Source: Typha latifolia (Eukaryota > Streptophyta > Magnoliopsida > Poales > Typhaceae). Taken from it: DNA of 64,000 nucleotides. Position 1 is the stretch's first letter. Each line of letters starts with the position of its first letter. This document shows, in pieces, positions 9,866-22,300 of the stretch. Location of the stretch: positions 8,567,188-8,631,187 of the forward strand of contig CM034101.1 in assembly GCA_019914945.1 (NCBI GenBank). The letters run 5' to 3'. The notes beneath the pieces were generated by a model, which worked only from the letters and a program-made list of their open reading frames with translations, did not search any database and had not been told where the DNA came from. The translations under genes were made by a program, and so were the position numbers.

Positions 9866-12800
9866 ATGGCTACCACAAGATCCAAGGCGGCTAAGCAAGT
9901 CAGTGATTAAGGCGTGGAGACTGACCGCGTGGCTGTGTCAAGATCCCCATCCCCTTAGAGTTCTCAAGGACGGACAGAAAGCTCACCTAATCTCGCGCGA
10001 ACCCTAGCGCTTATGGTACAAACATTGTTGGAGATCAAAGCCACCTTTGTAGATAGGAATGAATACCCTCCAAGGCGTACACCTGAACATCATCGAAGAC
10101 ATGAAGAACCCCCCTTATCTAGAGAGGGAAACCGACGAGGACCGATCCTCGAGGCACCTTGGAGACAACGCGATGAGCCGCATGGACGCCACACCGACTT
10201 ACCTCCCCTTCACCCAAGGGAACCTATGGCCCCACAACCAGAGGAGGAGCCTTGGGATGAGTGGGAGGAACTTCCTCATCACCCAAGGGCCCAACATCAA
10301 GGACCGCTTCGTCGAGGACGCGAGAACGGGCACGACCAAATGCTAACAAAAAAAATTTCAGTAAGGGCCTACTAAGAGGAGTTCAAAAGGATAAGCAATA
10401 GAGTTCATGGGTGGTCAGACTCGGCCCTTAAAAGTACTTTTATCTCCGGTCTTCGCCATGATATCCAAGCGGAAGTCAAGGCTACACGTCCCACATCCTT
10501 ACTAGAGACATTCTCAGCAGTTCAAATGATGAAAAAAAGATAAGGGAATTGAAGGCTATTCACTGCCCCAATTGGAGCATTGCGGACCCACATGTTAACA
10601 CCAAATCGTTGGTTTCAAGAGTGGCACGTTCGGGGTGGGCTCGGCCAAACCTTAATCAGCAAAACCCTCCACATACAGGCTCTGACTCTCGGGGACAGCC
10701 AAGGGTGACAGAGCGACGCCTCACATCAGTACATGTTAAAGATCGGCATTCTAAGGGCTTATGCTTCTATTGCGACGAGCTCTTCACACTAGGTCACAAA
10801 TGTGCCAAACAACCTGCAGCCATCATGCTCATGGAAGAGATGATTGAGGAAGATTCTATTGAAGATCTTGAAGGGCAGCTAGTGGATGAAATGAATCACA
10901 TCGAGGAAGACAACTCGCTAGAAGTTCATGCCGAACTCTCCCTTTATTCGCTTGCTGGCGAGTCGACTCCGAAAACCCTTTGGGTCGAAGGTATGATTAA
11001 GAAGAAAAAGGCACTAATTCTTATTGACTCAGGAATCACCCACAACTTTGTGGATCTACGGATGGTTAGGCGGTTGGGTTTAGAATCAGAGCCTTCTAAT
11101 GGCTTTGATGTGATCATCGAGGACGGCACCGTGTTGAGGACTGAGGGAATATGCCGCAAGGTAGCTGCAAATTCAAGGCCACGCCTTCCGAATTGACTTC
11201 TACTTGTTGGCTCTTCGAGGGGCTGACATGGTGCTTGGGGTACAATGGCTACGGAATCTTGGATCGGTCACCTTCAATTTCACCACCATGGCGATGGAGT
11301 TTAGATATGACGGCAATCCGATCCAATTAACGACCGCATCAAACAAGGAACCTTTTGGAGTCCTACAATCCCTAGAAGGGTTGCCGAAACCCGAGTGTCG
11401 CGGGTTCCTCATGCAACTCATCGAGGGGACCCAAAATATGGAGGACTCAACACCCTTACCCGCTGACTTAAAGGCTATTTTGTAAGAATTTGAAGATGTG
11501 TTCTAGCAACCCCATTGACTACCACCACCTAGAGCGCAAAACCATCACATTGAGATCTTGCCAGGGGCGGGCCCAGCCAATGTGAGGCCATACCGATACC
11601 CATTCATCCAAAAGGAGGCTATATCAAAGATGGTCCAGGAGATATTGTCCAACGGGGTGATAAGGCCAAGTAGAAGCTCTTATTCTTCACCCGTCTTACT
11701 TGTGCGGAAGAAGGACGGGTCATGGTGATTCTGTGTGGACTATTGAGCTCTCAATTCTATCACCGTTAAGGATCGATACCCTAATTCCGGTAATTGAAGA
11801 GTTGTTGGATGAACTAGCTGGTGCATGTTTTTTTTCAAATTTGGATTTGAGGGTTGGATACCATCAAATCAGAGTCGAACCATCCGACGTGCATAAGATG
11901 ACATTTAGAACTCATGATGGACACTATGAGCTCTTGGTCATGCCTTCCGGTCTTACCAATGCCCCAGCCACTTTCCAGAGCTTGATGAATGATATATTTA
12001 GGCCTCATCTAAGGCAATATGTACTGATATTCTTTGATGATATATTAGTGTACAACCGCACATGGGAGGAACATTTGGGACATCTTTGGACGGTTCTTGG
12101 ACTAATTCGGCAGCATGAGCTAAAAGCAAAGGACTCTAAGTGTTCATGGGGGCAGCAAAGGGTCGACTATCTGGGTCACATCATATCAAAAGATGGAGTG
12201 GAAGCAGACCCTAAGAAGATCCAAAGCATGGTGGATTGGTCGTTGCCAAAGACTACCAAGGAACTACGCGGTTTCCTTGGTTTAACCAGCTACTATAGCT
12301 GGTTTGTAGCGAATTATGACAAAGTGGCAGCTCCCCTCACGGCCTTGCTATGAAAAGGGGCATTCTCATGGATGGACAAAGCCAGGGAATCATTTGAAGC
12401 CTTGAAGAAGGCAATGGTCTCAGCCCCGGTCCTTGCCTTAGCAGATTTTACCAAATTGTTCACCATTGAGTGCGATGCATACAGAGTCGGTATAGAGGCA
12501 GTTTTAATGCAAGAAGGAAGGCCTATAGCCTACATGAGCAAGGATCTTTCCGAGCGTTCACAACTGCTATCAACCTATGAAAGAGAGATACTTGCCATCG
12601 TCCATGCTATCACCAAATGGAGGCCTTATCTCATCGGCCTCGCTTCACGATTTACACAGATCAAAGGAGTTTACCATATTTTCTTGGGCACCGCATTCAC
12701 ATACCGGCCCAATAAAGGTGGGTGTCTAAGCTACTTGGATATGACTATGAGATCGTGTACAAAAGGGGGATTGAAAACAGCCCCGTCGACGCCTTATCCA

Positions 12801-14290
12801 GATGACCAAACCCAGCCGAGTTAGCAGCCATTTCAACACCAGTTTTTCCCTTTTTCCAGCAACTACGGGAGGCCTACAGGAATGATCCGGAAGCCAAGAA
12901 GATGATGGACGACCTTGCTGCAAATCCTAATTGTAAACAAGGGGTGTTGTTGAGGGATGGACTCTTGATAGACAAGGGGACGATCATTGTTCCAGATGAC
13001 CGTCAATTGTGCTTGGAGTTGATGCGCCACTTCTATGACTCTCCTATGGCTGGACATGAAGGGGTGTACGCACCTACAAAAGGTTGAGTCATAGTTGCAT
13101 ATGGGTTGGGATGAAGAAGGATGTGCAGACCTATGTCAAGGCTTATGAAGTGTGCCAAAGGACAAAGACGGATTCGGCAAAACCTACTGGATTGCTTCAA
13201 CTGCTTCCCATTCCGACCAAGGTTTGGGAGGATGTCGCCATGGATTTCATTGATGGCCTACCCAAGGCCAAGGAATATTCTATTATATTGGTGGTGGTTG
13301 ATTGCCTCAGCAAGTATGCGCATTTTTCAGCCTTAGCGCATCCTTACACGGCGAAAAGGGTGGCTGAGGTCTATGTGCACGATGTGGCCAAGATGCATGG
13401 TATGCCAAAATCCATTGTTTCAGATCGCGATCCTATATTTGTGAGTACATTTTGACAGGAATTCTTTGCACTCCAAGGGACAACCTTTCGGATGAGTTCA
13501 ACCTATCATCGTCAAATGGACGGGCAATTCGAAGTGCTGAACCATTGCTTAGAGCAGTATTTGAGGTGTTTTATGGGCGAGCGACCACGACGGTGGATAT
13601 ATTATTTGCCATGGGCGGAATGGTCGTACAATACAGCTTTTCATTCGGCCATTGGCATGACTCCGTTTGAGGCCGTTTATGGACAACCCCCTCCTACGTT
13701 GCAGACATACTTGCCATCAGCCCAAACGGAGTAAACTGAGGTAGATGCCGTTCTGAGAGACCGTGATGACGTGTTGAGGAGACTCAAAATACACTTAGCG
13801 GCTGCCCAAAATAGGATGAAGCAAGTTTATGACCACAGGCACCAAGAAAGGTCTTTCTCTATTGGGGATTGGGTCTACATCAAGCTCCAACTATATCGGC
13901 AAAGTTCGGTTAGACCAATTCCTAATCAGAAGTTAACTCCAAAATTTTATGGGCCATATCAGGTGATTGAGAGGATTGGACCGGTAGCCTATCACCTTGA
14001 CTTACCGGAGGAGGCACAGATACACCCAGTATTTCATGTTTCGAATCTCAAGACTCGAGTTCCCCTTACTGAGCCCATCGGAGGTGTTCCACCCGAACCA
14101 ACGACGACGGAGGCCGAAGAGTCTTAATCTGAACCAAGTACCCCTACTCCAGTTTGAATTCTAGCTCGCCGACGCACTCGATTTCAGGATGAGTGGATGA
14201 CTGAGATTTTGGTGGAGTGGCAAGGATGCCTAGAGGAGGAGGCGACATGGATGCCTGAAGCTGACTTCATGGATCATTACCCGTAGCTGA
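9866..14290 (+). pseudogene. Ty3/gypsy gag-pol with chromodomain
   Basis: Gag from ATG 9866 is broken by an early stop. Zinc-knuckle-like CFYCDELFTLGHKC near 10760-10805. Protease LIDSGITHNFVD near 11015-11055. RT 11560-12350 with [24 protein letters not shown] and the catalytic FFDDILVY near 12030-12055. RNase H 12372-12800. HHCC integrase head about 12950-13180 and integrase core 13200-13730 (MDFIDGLPK, VVDCLSKYAHF, SDRDPIF). Tail 13771-14127 (PVFHVSNLK). Chromodomain 14157-14287 (EILVEWQG, ATWMPEADF). Domain order identifies a chromovirus. Single-base stops and frameshifts (near 11725, 12352, 13086, 13455 and 14126) inactivate it. The longest clean pieces are RT at 11700-12353 and gag/PR at 10549-11196. 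Confidence 0.9.
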
Positions 14291-14326
14291 CACCATGAGG
14301 TCAAGGTGCGCGGAAGCGTAGTGGAG

Positions 14327-15014
14327 TGATTTGATTCGATCCATATTGGCTCCACGCGGGACATTGGGTTCATGGGAATGAGCCTATTTATCTAGTTGGG
14401 TAAGTAGAATCAATAAAATCTATTTTTGACAAGGTGTGTTCGAACGCAAAGACCGCGTTGGAACGGGGCTGTTCAAACACCTGCATCACGTCTGCATTGA
14501 TAAAGAACGGAATTGGCACGTTTGAACGCAATTAGGCGTGTTCAAACGCGGCTGTTCGAATGCCTGCATTACGTTCGCATCGATAGAGAACGGAATTGGC
14601 ACGTCCGAACGCAATCGGGGGCGTTCGAACACATCGCCATGAAAGTATGGGTTAAGTTAGGGATGTTAGGGTTATTTGGGGTGTTTTTATGTTAATTATG
14701 GAGTTCCTTACGGTGAGCCTCTATATATATGTAGAGGAAACCCTAATTGAGATGGTTCTTATCTGGATTGGAATTGGCTTTAGCCTCATCTTCTTCTCTC
14801 TTGACTCTAGCCATTGGCGCCCTCTCCCACCTCCTTCCTTCCACCGCCCAAGTCTTTGGTCGGCCTCTTCTAGCCTATAACCTTCATCTTCCACAACAAC
14901 TTCTCCCCGTTCACACCAAGAACAAACCTTAGTATCCATCTAGCCATTGGAGGGTTATCAAGCTAGGATCTAAGTTTTAGAACCGTTGGGATCGAATTAG
15001 GCTGGTTCGTAATA
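14327..15014 (+). repeat. 3' LTR of the nested chromovirus
   Basis: 688 bp, preceded by the purine-rich GGAAGCGTAGTGGAG. Palindrome array at about 14437-14630 and TATATATATG near 14722-14732. Differs from the 5' LTR by scattered substitutions and by an extra motif copy, so the insertion is not recent. Confidence 0.9.
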
Positions 15015-15157
15015 GTTTTCTTAGGATATGGTTTTAATTCTTGCTATCCGTCAAATATTCGTATCCGAATTCGTATCCGGATAAAAAAATATGGATCCAG
15101 ATATGGGTTGAGCACTATTCGATCCATATCCAATCTGTTTTCATCCCTAGGGGGTGG

Positions 15158-15386
15158 GCAAGTGTTATTAAATGTCCCATTTTAAAATTAAAATTAAATT
15201 TAAAATGTTCAGGATATATGTTTTCTTTTTTGGGCATGAGATGGCTTCCAGGAATTTATTATAAAATAAATTTCATTTGTTTCTAGAAAACTTACTACTA
15301 AACCTGAGATAAAATTTTGAAACAGTTAAATAGTATATTTATTCTAAAATATAAATAACCAATTTGCCAACACTTATTTACCTACT
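15158..15386. other. AT-rich spacer, nothing recognised
   Basis: Follows the right hAT target duplication. No ORF of interest or repeat boundary seen. Confidence 0.4.
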
Positions 15387-16889
15387 GATTATGGTGATAT
15401 TTTATAATTTAGATTCAGATTAAATATTATAATATGACTATAATATACTTAGTAATATATTTGTATATATTTATTCTTAAAAATGTTTTGATATGTGTGA
15501 TAGTATTTATATTGTATTTAACAGAGAAGATATTATAATAGTTGTTAAATAAAATTATAATTTACTTTAATTTTTGTAATCGTAGCTAATTTTATAAAAT
15601 TATCACTAGGACTTAAAAAAATTCCTCCACAAAAAAAAAGAAAAAATATTACAACTATATATTTATATTAGACTAAGAAAAGAGCGATAATATCAATTTG
15701 ATTATTTTTATGATATAACACTATATTAGGGTCCTCTATAAAGAATTATAGATAGGTCAAAATATGAAATAAAGTTGACCTTGATCTTGGGCACAGGTGA
15801 GTCTGGCTAGGTAGGTCTTTCTAATAGTCTTTGTTCTTTTCATTGGAATATAGCCCTTGTCTAGATATGAGCTAAAGTTTTGATCGAGTTTGGGTCGAGT
15901 AAAAGAACCCAACACAAAATATAAGACTTGATTGATCGGCTAGACGTAGCTACCATTAGAAGATTGTGTGGTGGTTTATGGACTATTAGCACGATTCTAT
16001 GAGGACCTAGTTAGAATATGAAGAGTTGGGGGATTGTTAGCATGAGGTGGTGGTGCTGATAGAAGGATGATGGCTGAGAATGGAGGCTTGACTTAGTGGT
16101 ACTAACTTGTGATTAGGTGGTGTTAATATTTTATAATTTAGATTCAGGTTAAATATTATAATATGACTATAATATACTTGATAATATATTTGAATATATT
16201 TATAATAAAAAGTGTTTTGATATGTGATGTTAATTTGTAATTCTATTTGTGATAGTATATATATTGTATTAACCAAGAGAATATTATAATAGTTGTAAAT
16301 AAAATTATAATTTAATTTAATTGTTGTAATCGTGGCTAATTTTATAAAAGTATCTCTTGGATTTAAAAGAAATCCTCCACAAAAAAAAAAGAAAATATAA
16401 CAAATATATATTTATATTAGACTAAGAAAAGAGCAATAATGTCAATTTTATTATTTTTATGATATGAGCCTAGGTTAGGGTTCTCTCAAAAGAATTATAG
16501 ATAGGTCAAAACAAGAAATAAAGAGGTCAAAATAAGAAGTAAAGTTGACCTCAATCTTGGCAGCTGAGTCCGACCGGTTAGGTATTTTGGTAGTCTTGTG
16601 CTTTTCACTCGAATATAGCCATTGTCTAGATATGAGCTATGATTTTGATCGGGTTTGAGTTGAGTAAAGGAACCAAACACACATAATATTAGAATGGACC
16701 GATCGAAACGACTAGATGTTGCTACCACTAGAAGAGTGCGTGGTGACTTACGGGCTAATGGAGGGATTCTGTGAGGACCTAGCTAGGCCATGAAGAGTTG
16801 GGGGGTATTATTAGTGTGAAGTGGTGGTGCTGATAGAAGGATGACAGCCAATTATGAAGGCTCGACTTAGTGGTACTAACTTGCGATTA
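15387..16889. repeat. Tandem duplication, two units of about 730-780 bp
   Basis: Unit 1 (about 15387-16112) and unit 2 (about 16113-16889) begin with GATTA-GGT and ATATTTTATAATTTAGATTCAG. They share the same order of segments: AT-rich block, GACTAAGAAAAGAGC near 15670/16422, AATTATAGATAGGTCAAAA, a GC-richer tail with GTGGTGGTGCTGATAGAAGG. The units are clearly diverged with small indels. No protein recognised. Confidence 0.8.
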
Positions 16890-17120
16890 GATGGTAGTGA
16901 TGGAAATGTTGGGTAGTGGAGTTGATTGAGTAACAGAAGAGAATAGAAGAAGGCGGTCAACCATAAGAGACTAGGGAGGTGGGGATTGGCTAAGATGAAC
17001 CATAGGATAGAGAAAGAGTGAGAGATAGGATTAAGAAAAATAATGCAATACTTGCATAGTCCTCAAAAAGGATGTTCTCCACATATTTATTGGGGCTAAC
17101 CTAACTCTAATTCAGTCTTA
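16890..17120. other. Spacer before gypsy remnant
   Basis: No coding or repeat signal recognised; the ACCTAACTCTAATTCAGTC stretch leads directly into the gypsy gag region. Confidence 0.35.
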
Positions 17121-18235
17121 ATCTAATTCAACTCAAGGTGAGCCTCGCCGACGAGCGCGGTTTGTAGATGAAGATGATGATGATCCCTTGATTAAGCGAG
17201 ATGAAGAGGAAGATTGAGAAACTGATAGAGGACATCAAAGGAATTATGTATGGCAAGAGGAGCACCCACCTCTGATTAGAGCTAGAGTAAGATTCGATCC
17301 TAGATACCGGCATTCGTAAGCGCACTATTTGATTGGAGTTTTTAATTTTTTGAGGTGGAGATTTAGTTGATTGGCTCTACCGTGTTGAATAATTCTTCAT
17401 CTTCCAAGGCATGAATGAGGGTAAAATGGTTCTTCTCGCATCCTTCTACCTCAAGGATGTGGCGCTACAGTGGTTTTGGTTCGCTATCACTCATAGGCCA
17501 GTCGAAACATGGGTGGAGTTTCATCGTTTGGTCTACCAACGGTTTGGATCATCAGGCTATGAAGACTTTCATGCTATCTTCACAAAGACAGTCTAGGAGA
17601 CGATGGTGAGAGCCTACCAAGAGAAATTTGAATGAGTGTGTAGCACATGAACACCACCATAGTCGGATATTCAACTCAAATCCATATTCATCACCGATTT
17701 GTAGGAGGACATTCAAGCCGACGTATGAGCACTACGACTTATAGATCTAGGGCAAGCCATAGAGGATGCTCTGCTCATGGAAGACAAATATCAAGCATTT
17801 AGTGAGCACTCAAGGCAACAATGGAGTAGCAAGCTACAACCAATGCCAATGCATGCACTTGATGGCTTGAATTACATGCATGTAGTTGGACAGCGACCAC
17901 CCTTTCACATTCGTAATTATGTGAAAACATCCCTTAGAACCCCTATGAAAACTCTAACACCTGCTCAGGTAGAGGAGCGAAGAGCTATAGGGTTGTGCTT
18001 TAGGTGCGACGAAAAGTTCACCCTGGGACACAGTTGTGCACGGCTGATCGATATGGTGATGTTGATTGATGGAGAGACCAAGGAGGAGCCAAAGGGATTA
18101 CCACCAAAGTGTGAAGAAGGAGGTTCTAGTGGAGTGGCTTGGATGGATCACTAACAAGGCAACGTGGGAGATGACTTGATGGATCATTTTCCTCACTTTG
18201 CACCTTGAGGACAATATGAGGGAAGCATGGTGGAT
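17121..18235 (+). pseudogene. Internally deleted gypsy (gag plus chromodomain)
   Basis: Acidic/basic gag stretch near 17140-17310 (RRRARFVDE). Retrotransposon gag core at 17411-17600 (LLASFYLKDVALQWF, ETWVEFHRLVYQRFGSS). Gag tail LGQAIEDALLMEDK near 17750, then zinc knuckle CFRCDEKFTLGHSC near 17998-18040. Within about 90 bp comes an RT-start-like EPKGLPPK, then a chromodomain fragment (EVLVEWLGWITNKATWE, about 18116-18170). Protease, nearly all RT, RNase H and integrase are missing by at least two deletions. Followed by the PPT-like GGAAGCATGGTGGAT and the LTR start at 18236. Related to element X (29197-39779). Confidence 0.8.
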
Positions 18236-18301
18236 TATTATAGTTCTTGATTTAGGTGCATAGTGAAACTGCTTCAATTTGTATCAATCACTATTTTATA
18301 T
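18236..18301 (+). repeat. Start of gypsy LTR, split by copia A
   Basis: Matches the LTR starts at 29197 and 39585 (TTCTTGATTTAGGTGC, GCTTCAATTTGTATCAAT). It continues on the far side of copia A at 28206-28257 (TTTAGGAAAATAATATAG). Confidence 0.85.
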
Positions 18302-19300
18302 TGTTAGGTTTTTATTTGTTGGCAATTGTGTACAAAATATTCTAAGTGTATTTTTTCATGTATATGAGCTTTACACAAGCCTAGAATATCTCTGGTTTGA
18401 AGAATTGTAAGATTATTGGAGAAAAGCCGTCGAGTTCACACCGCGTTCATAAACGTGTTCGAACGCGGTACTGCGTTCACACAGACAGAGAGTTGCGTTC
18501 ACAAACGCGTTCGAACGCGGGTACTGCGTTCACACATACAGAGAGCCGCGTTCACAAACACGTTCGAACGCGAATACTGCGTTCACACAAACCGAGAGCT
18601 GCGTTCACAAACGCGTTCGAACGCAACCTGAAGAATTCAAGTTGTCGCGTTCGGACGCACTCGGGCCCGTTCGAACGCTCCTGAGTTCAAGTCATGCCGT
18701 TCGAACGCACCCGGGCCGCGTTCGAACGCACCAACGAAGTTTGATAAAATTGGACTTTCGTGAGTACGGATAAGACTTGGATTTGTGAGTATGGATAAGA
18801 CTTGGATTTGGCTCTATCTTGGAGATCATATATAAGGATTGTGAAACCCTATCTCTAGGGGGGTTGAAAAAGCATTATTAAAGGAGACTTCTTGAGGCTA
18901 CATCGATTCTTTAACTAACAAGGTTCCACTCATCTACAAAACTGAATCTTTCGTCTTAAGGGCTATCTAGACGAAAGATCAATCTCAAGGGCTACTGAGA
19001 TTGGACTTCAATCACAAGAAGCAGTGAATCGTGGGTTCTAGCGATCAAGACTGAGAGGAACAAAGTCGTTTGATTCGACGGGTTATTTTGTGAGTCAGTC
19101 TTGTAACTGCTACTATTCTAGTGATTGGTTTTGATCCGAGTTTGGATCCGTGGTTTTTTCCCGTTTGGGTTTTTCCACGTTAAAATCTTGGCGTTCATCT
19201 CTGCTTTCGTTTTTAATATTTCTTCCAATTTTTACTTAAGCGAACGAGCGAGATCATTGCCTAGTGTTTAGATACATACATTTGTCTAGGGATTTTTTCA
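18302..19300 (+). repeat. 5' LTR of copia A
   Basis: 999 bp, TGTTAGG...TTTTTTCA. U3 holds four repeats of about 53 bp starting at 18443, 18495, 18548 and 18601, each with a GCGTTCAC segment and a CGTTCGAACGC palindrome. Three further palindromes follow up to 18731, and then the TATA box at 18829. Confidence 0.92.
18829..18837 (+). promoter_or_regulatory. TATA box of the copia LTR
   Basis: TATATAAGG, about 100 bp after the last palindrome at about 18720-18731. It is conserved in the LTRs at 27237, 45600 and 53100, and in reverse at 59423. Confidence 0.8.
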
Positions 19301-19302
19301 AT

Positions 19303-19314
19303 TGGTATCAGAGC
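19303..19314 (+). other. Primer binding site of copia A
   Basis: TGGTATCAGAGC, perfect complement of the tRNA-iMet 3' end, two bases after the LTR. Confidence 0.95.
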
Positions 19315-19349
19315 AGGTTCTCTCATCCTTTGAGAGAGATCAGATAGGC

Positions 19350-22300
19350 ATGGATTTTCATAGAGATGGACCATCATCTATTAGACCTCCTATCCTAGAT
19401 GGATCAAATTATGGATATTGGAAAGCTAGGATGAGAGCTTACTTGAAGTCTATAGATGAACGAGTATGATTTGCCGTTGTGAACGGTTGGAGTCCACCAA
19501 TGTACATGGTGGATGATAAACTTGCTGATAAACCGATAGAGTCATGGGATAGGTCAGACTATGAAAAAGTTGGATGGAATAGCAAGGCAATAAATGCAAT
19601 TTTTAGTTGTGTTTCCTCGGAAGAATTTAGAAGAATTTCTACTTGTGAGATAGCAAAAGAAGCTTGGACGATCTTAGAAACTACTCACGAAGGAACTATG
19701 GCTGTCAAACTTTCTAAACTTTAGAGGTTGAATACTAGTTTTGAAACTCTACGTATGGAGGAGAATGAGACATTTGATGAGTTCTATGCATAGATGAGTG
19801 ATATAGTCAACTCCAGTTTCAACCTAGGAGAGAAAATTCCTAAAAACAGAATTATCCGTAAGATCCTTAGGTCTCTTCCAGAGAGGTTTCAGGCAAAAGT
19901 TACAGCTATTGAGGAAAGTAAGGACATCGATTTTATGAAAGTTGAACAATTGGTAAGAAATCTACAAACATTTGAGTCCAGCCTTTCAAAGGGATTGCCC
20001 TATCCACAGTTGAACAAAGTATAGAGGAGTCTGATGATGAAGGTGATTTAGATGTTGAGATGTTGGCCATGTTCGTTAAAAAGTTTAATAAATTCTTTCG
20101 AAAGCCAAACAAGTTGAATGCTGAAAAACTTGAGAAAAGCAAAGCCTTTGTGAAAAAGAAGAATACTACAAGTTCGAACACAGGTGTGAGCAACAATGAT
20201 GTCAAACAGAAAATTAAGAATTCTGAGAATAAAGTTCGATGCTTTGAATGTTCTGGTTTTGGTCACATAGCACAAGAATGCCCTAATCGCCTTAAGAAGA
20301 AGGGTAAAGCTATGAAAGTTACTTGGGATGACTCAGATGAATCTGATGATGATTCTGGAAAAGACGAAGAAAACTTTGTAGCTTTTGCCTCTTCTCTACT
20401 TAATATTGATTCCGTTATTGATACTGATAGTACAGATGATCAGGATATGTTACCAGCTGAAGAAGATGAATCTGAAATTCAAAAGGCATATAATGACCTG
20501 TACCTGGAGTCGTTTAAACTCAAGAAAAGCAATCTTAGACTACATCAACGACTCAAGGTAATTGAACCAGAAAGAATTCAATTTGAGGAGAAGTACAAAT
20601 TGGAGCTTGAACGTCTCAAAGACCTTTTTGAACAACTTGACAATGCGAAAAATAAAATGAAGGCTGATGAAATTGAACTAGAGCGATTGAATAAGGAAGT
20701 GACATTTCTAAAAGTGCAGAACAAACTTGATGAGATTCTAAAAGCTCAGATCTCTGGAAAAGACAGGTATGGTGTTGGATACACTGGTAATTCAAATAAT
20801 AATAAAACTGTCTTTGTTTCTGCAGGTATACAAAAGGAAGAATACCTAAAGTCATCAACCGCATTTACAAAGCAATCCTGGATGAATGCTTCTAAACTGA
20901 AGTTGAATATACAAACTAGTGAAACTTCGACGGTACCAGAGGTAAACTCTAGTCACACTCCTCGACAAAAGGTGAGTAGAAAAAAGTTTGTTCCGACATG
21001 CTATCATTGTGGCATTCTAAGGCATATTCGACCTCATTGCAAACTTTTGCAAAAATCTAGAAGTGCTTTTATTTATGGGATGAAAACAAAGGCCATATGG
21101 GTCAAGAAAAGTGATTTGAAATGTTATGCTGTACATACTGTTCAAGACATATGTCAGGCGACAAATCCTTATTTTCTAATCTCGAAAAACATGAAGGGGG
21201 AGTTGTGACATACGGAGATGGTAATTCATCCAAAGTAATAGGTAAAGGAAAGGTAAGTATTCCAGGTGTTCCTATTCTTAAAAATATTTTTTATGTTAAG
21301 GGCTTGAAAGCAAATCTTATGAGCATCAGTCAATTTTGTGATGAAGATTATGAGGTAAAATTCTCCAAAAATGATGTACTATTCTAGATCATGGTGGTAA
21401 TGTTATATGTTATGGATCTAGAATATCTGATAATTGCTATGTTGTTGGAAAGTCACATAAACTGAAATGTAACAGTGCCTCTTCCGACATTGCAGATCTT
21501 TGGCATCAACGTCTTAGACATGTGAATCACAAGGAATTATTTACTCTGTCCAAACAAGAAGTAGTAAGAGGAATACCTAAGATGAAAGAAATGTCAAAAA
21601 GGGTTTGCGGTTCGTGTCAAATTGGAAAGCAAACTAGGATTTCACACAAGAAGGTAAATGCAGCTACCACCGACCGTATGCTCCAATTAGTTCACATGGA
21701 CTTGATGGGTCCAACAAAAACGGAAAGTCTTGGAGGTAAACGCTATATTTTCTTAATGGTCGATGATTACTCCAGATATACCTGGGTTGCCTTTCTACGT
21801 GAGAAGTCTGAAACCTTTGAAGTTTTTAAATCACTATGCTTAAAATTGCAGAATGAAAAATCTACTACCCTAGTTAGGATTCGTTCTGATTATGGTAGAG
21901 AATTTAAAAATGAAAATTTTTCTATATTTTGCGATTCTCTTGGTATTCAACATGAATTTTCAGCTCCTATAACTCCACAACAGAACGGGATTGTGGAAAG
22001 AAAGAACCGAGTTGTGCAGGAAATGGCTAGGGTTATGCTTCACACTAAAAAGGTTCCTCAAAGGTTTTGGGCAGAGGCGGTCAATACAGCGGTATATGTG
22101 ATAAATCGTGTTTATCTAAGACCAGGTACAAAATTGACTGCATATGAAATCTGTCAAGGTAAGAAACCTAGTGTTAAATATTTTCAAGTTTTTGGTAGTA
22201 AATGCTATATCTTGCGTGATTGAGAATATTTGACTAAATTTGACACTAGAAGTAACGAAGGCATCTTCTTAGGATATTCGAATAATAGCAGAGCCTACAG

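Larger units (their letters stand above)
9158..15014 (+). mobile_element. Ty3/gypsy chromovirus nested in hAT
   Basis: 5857 bp with two LTRs (9158-9832, 14327-15014), a decayed PBS, gag-pol and chromodomain. Flanked by 5-bp duplications GTTTT (9153-9157 and 15015-15019). It sits in the right subterminal region of the hAT element; removing it rejoins the hAT repeats. Ends are TGATACG...CATAACA (5' LTR) and TGATTTG...CGTAATA (3' LTR, last CA mutated). Confidence 0.92.
7147..15149. mobile_element. hAT (Ac/Ds-like) DNA transposon carrying a nested gypsy element
   Basis: Terminal inverted repeats TAGGGGTGAAAAC at 7147 and the complement of TAGGGATGAAAAC ending at 15149, very close to the Ac/Ds terminus. 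It is flanked by a perfect 8-bp duplication GGGGGTGG (7139-7146 and 15150-15157), the hAT signature. Without the nested gypsy (9158-15014 plus one 5-bp duplication) it would be about 2.1 kb. No transposase domain was found, so it looks non-autonomous. The interior holds a GC-rich low-complexity block (7440-7830), an AT-rich part with a 45-bp minisatellite, and subterminal GGATACGGATA-type repeats at both ends. Nothing else recognised at 7831-8387 and 8584-9050. Confidence 0.93.

Noticed and set aside
18443..18625. CRISPR-like regular repeats of about 53 bp (and 22 bp at 25211-25310)
   Set aside because: The intervening sequences are repeated too, the DNA is plant, and they sit in LTR U3 regions or in front of a TATA box.
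18397..18684. ORFs rich in FER/RSN/HTE repeats (also near 2191-2461, 25080-25462, 27332-27559, 34792-35121, 45644-45878 and 60125-60443)
   Set aside because: They are readings of the GCGTTCGAACGC arrays in several frames and both strands; no start context, no domain, and the same peptides appear in every LTR copy.
19303..19314. tRNA gene suggested by the tRNA-iMet match and by GTTCGA B-box-like cores
   Set aside because: Only the 12-13-base primer-binding match is present, and the GTTCGA cores are not within any cloverleaf; no tRNA gene was found in the window.
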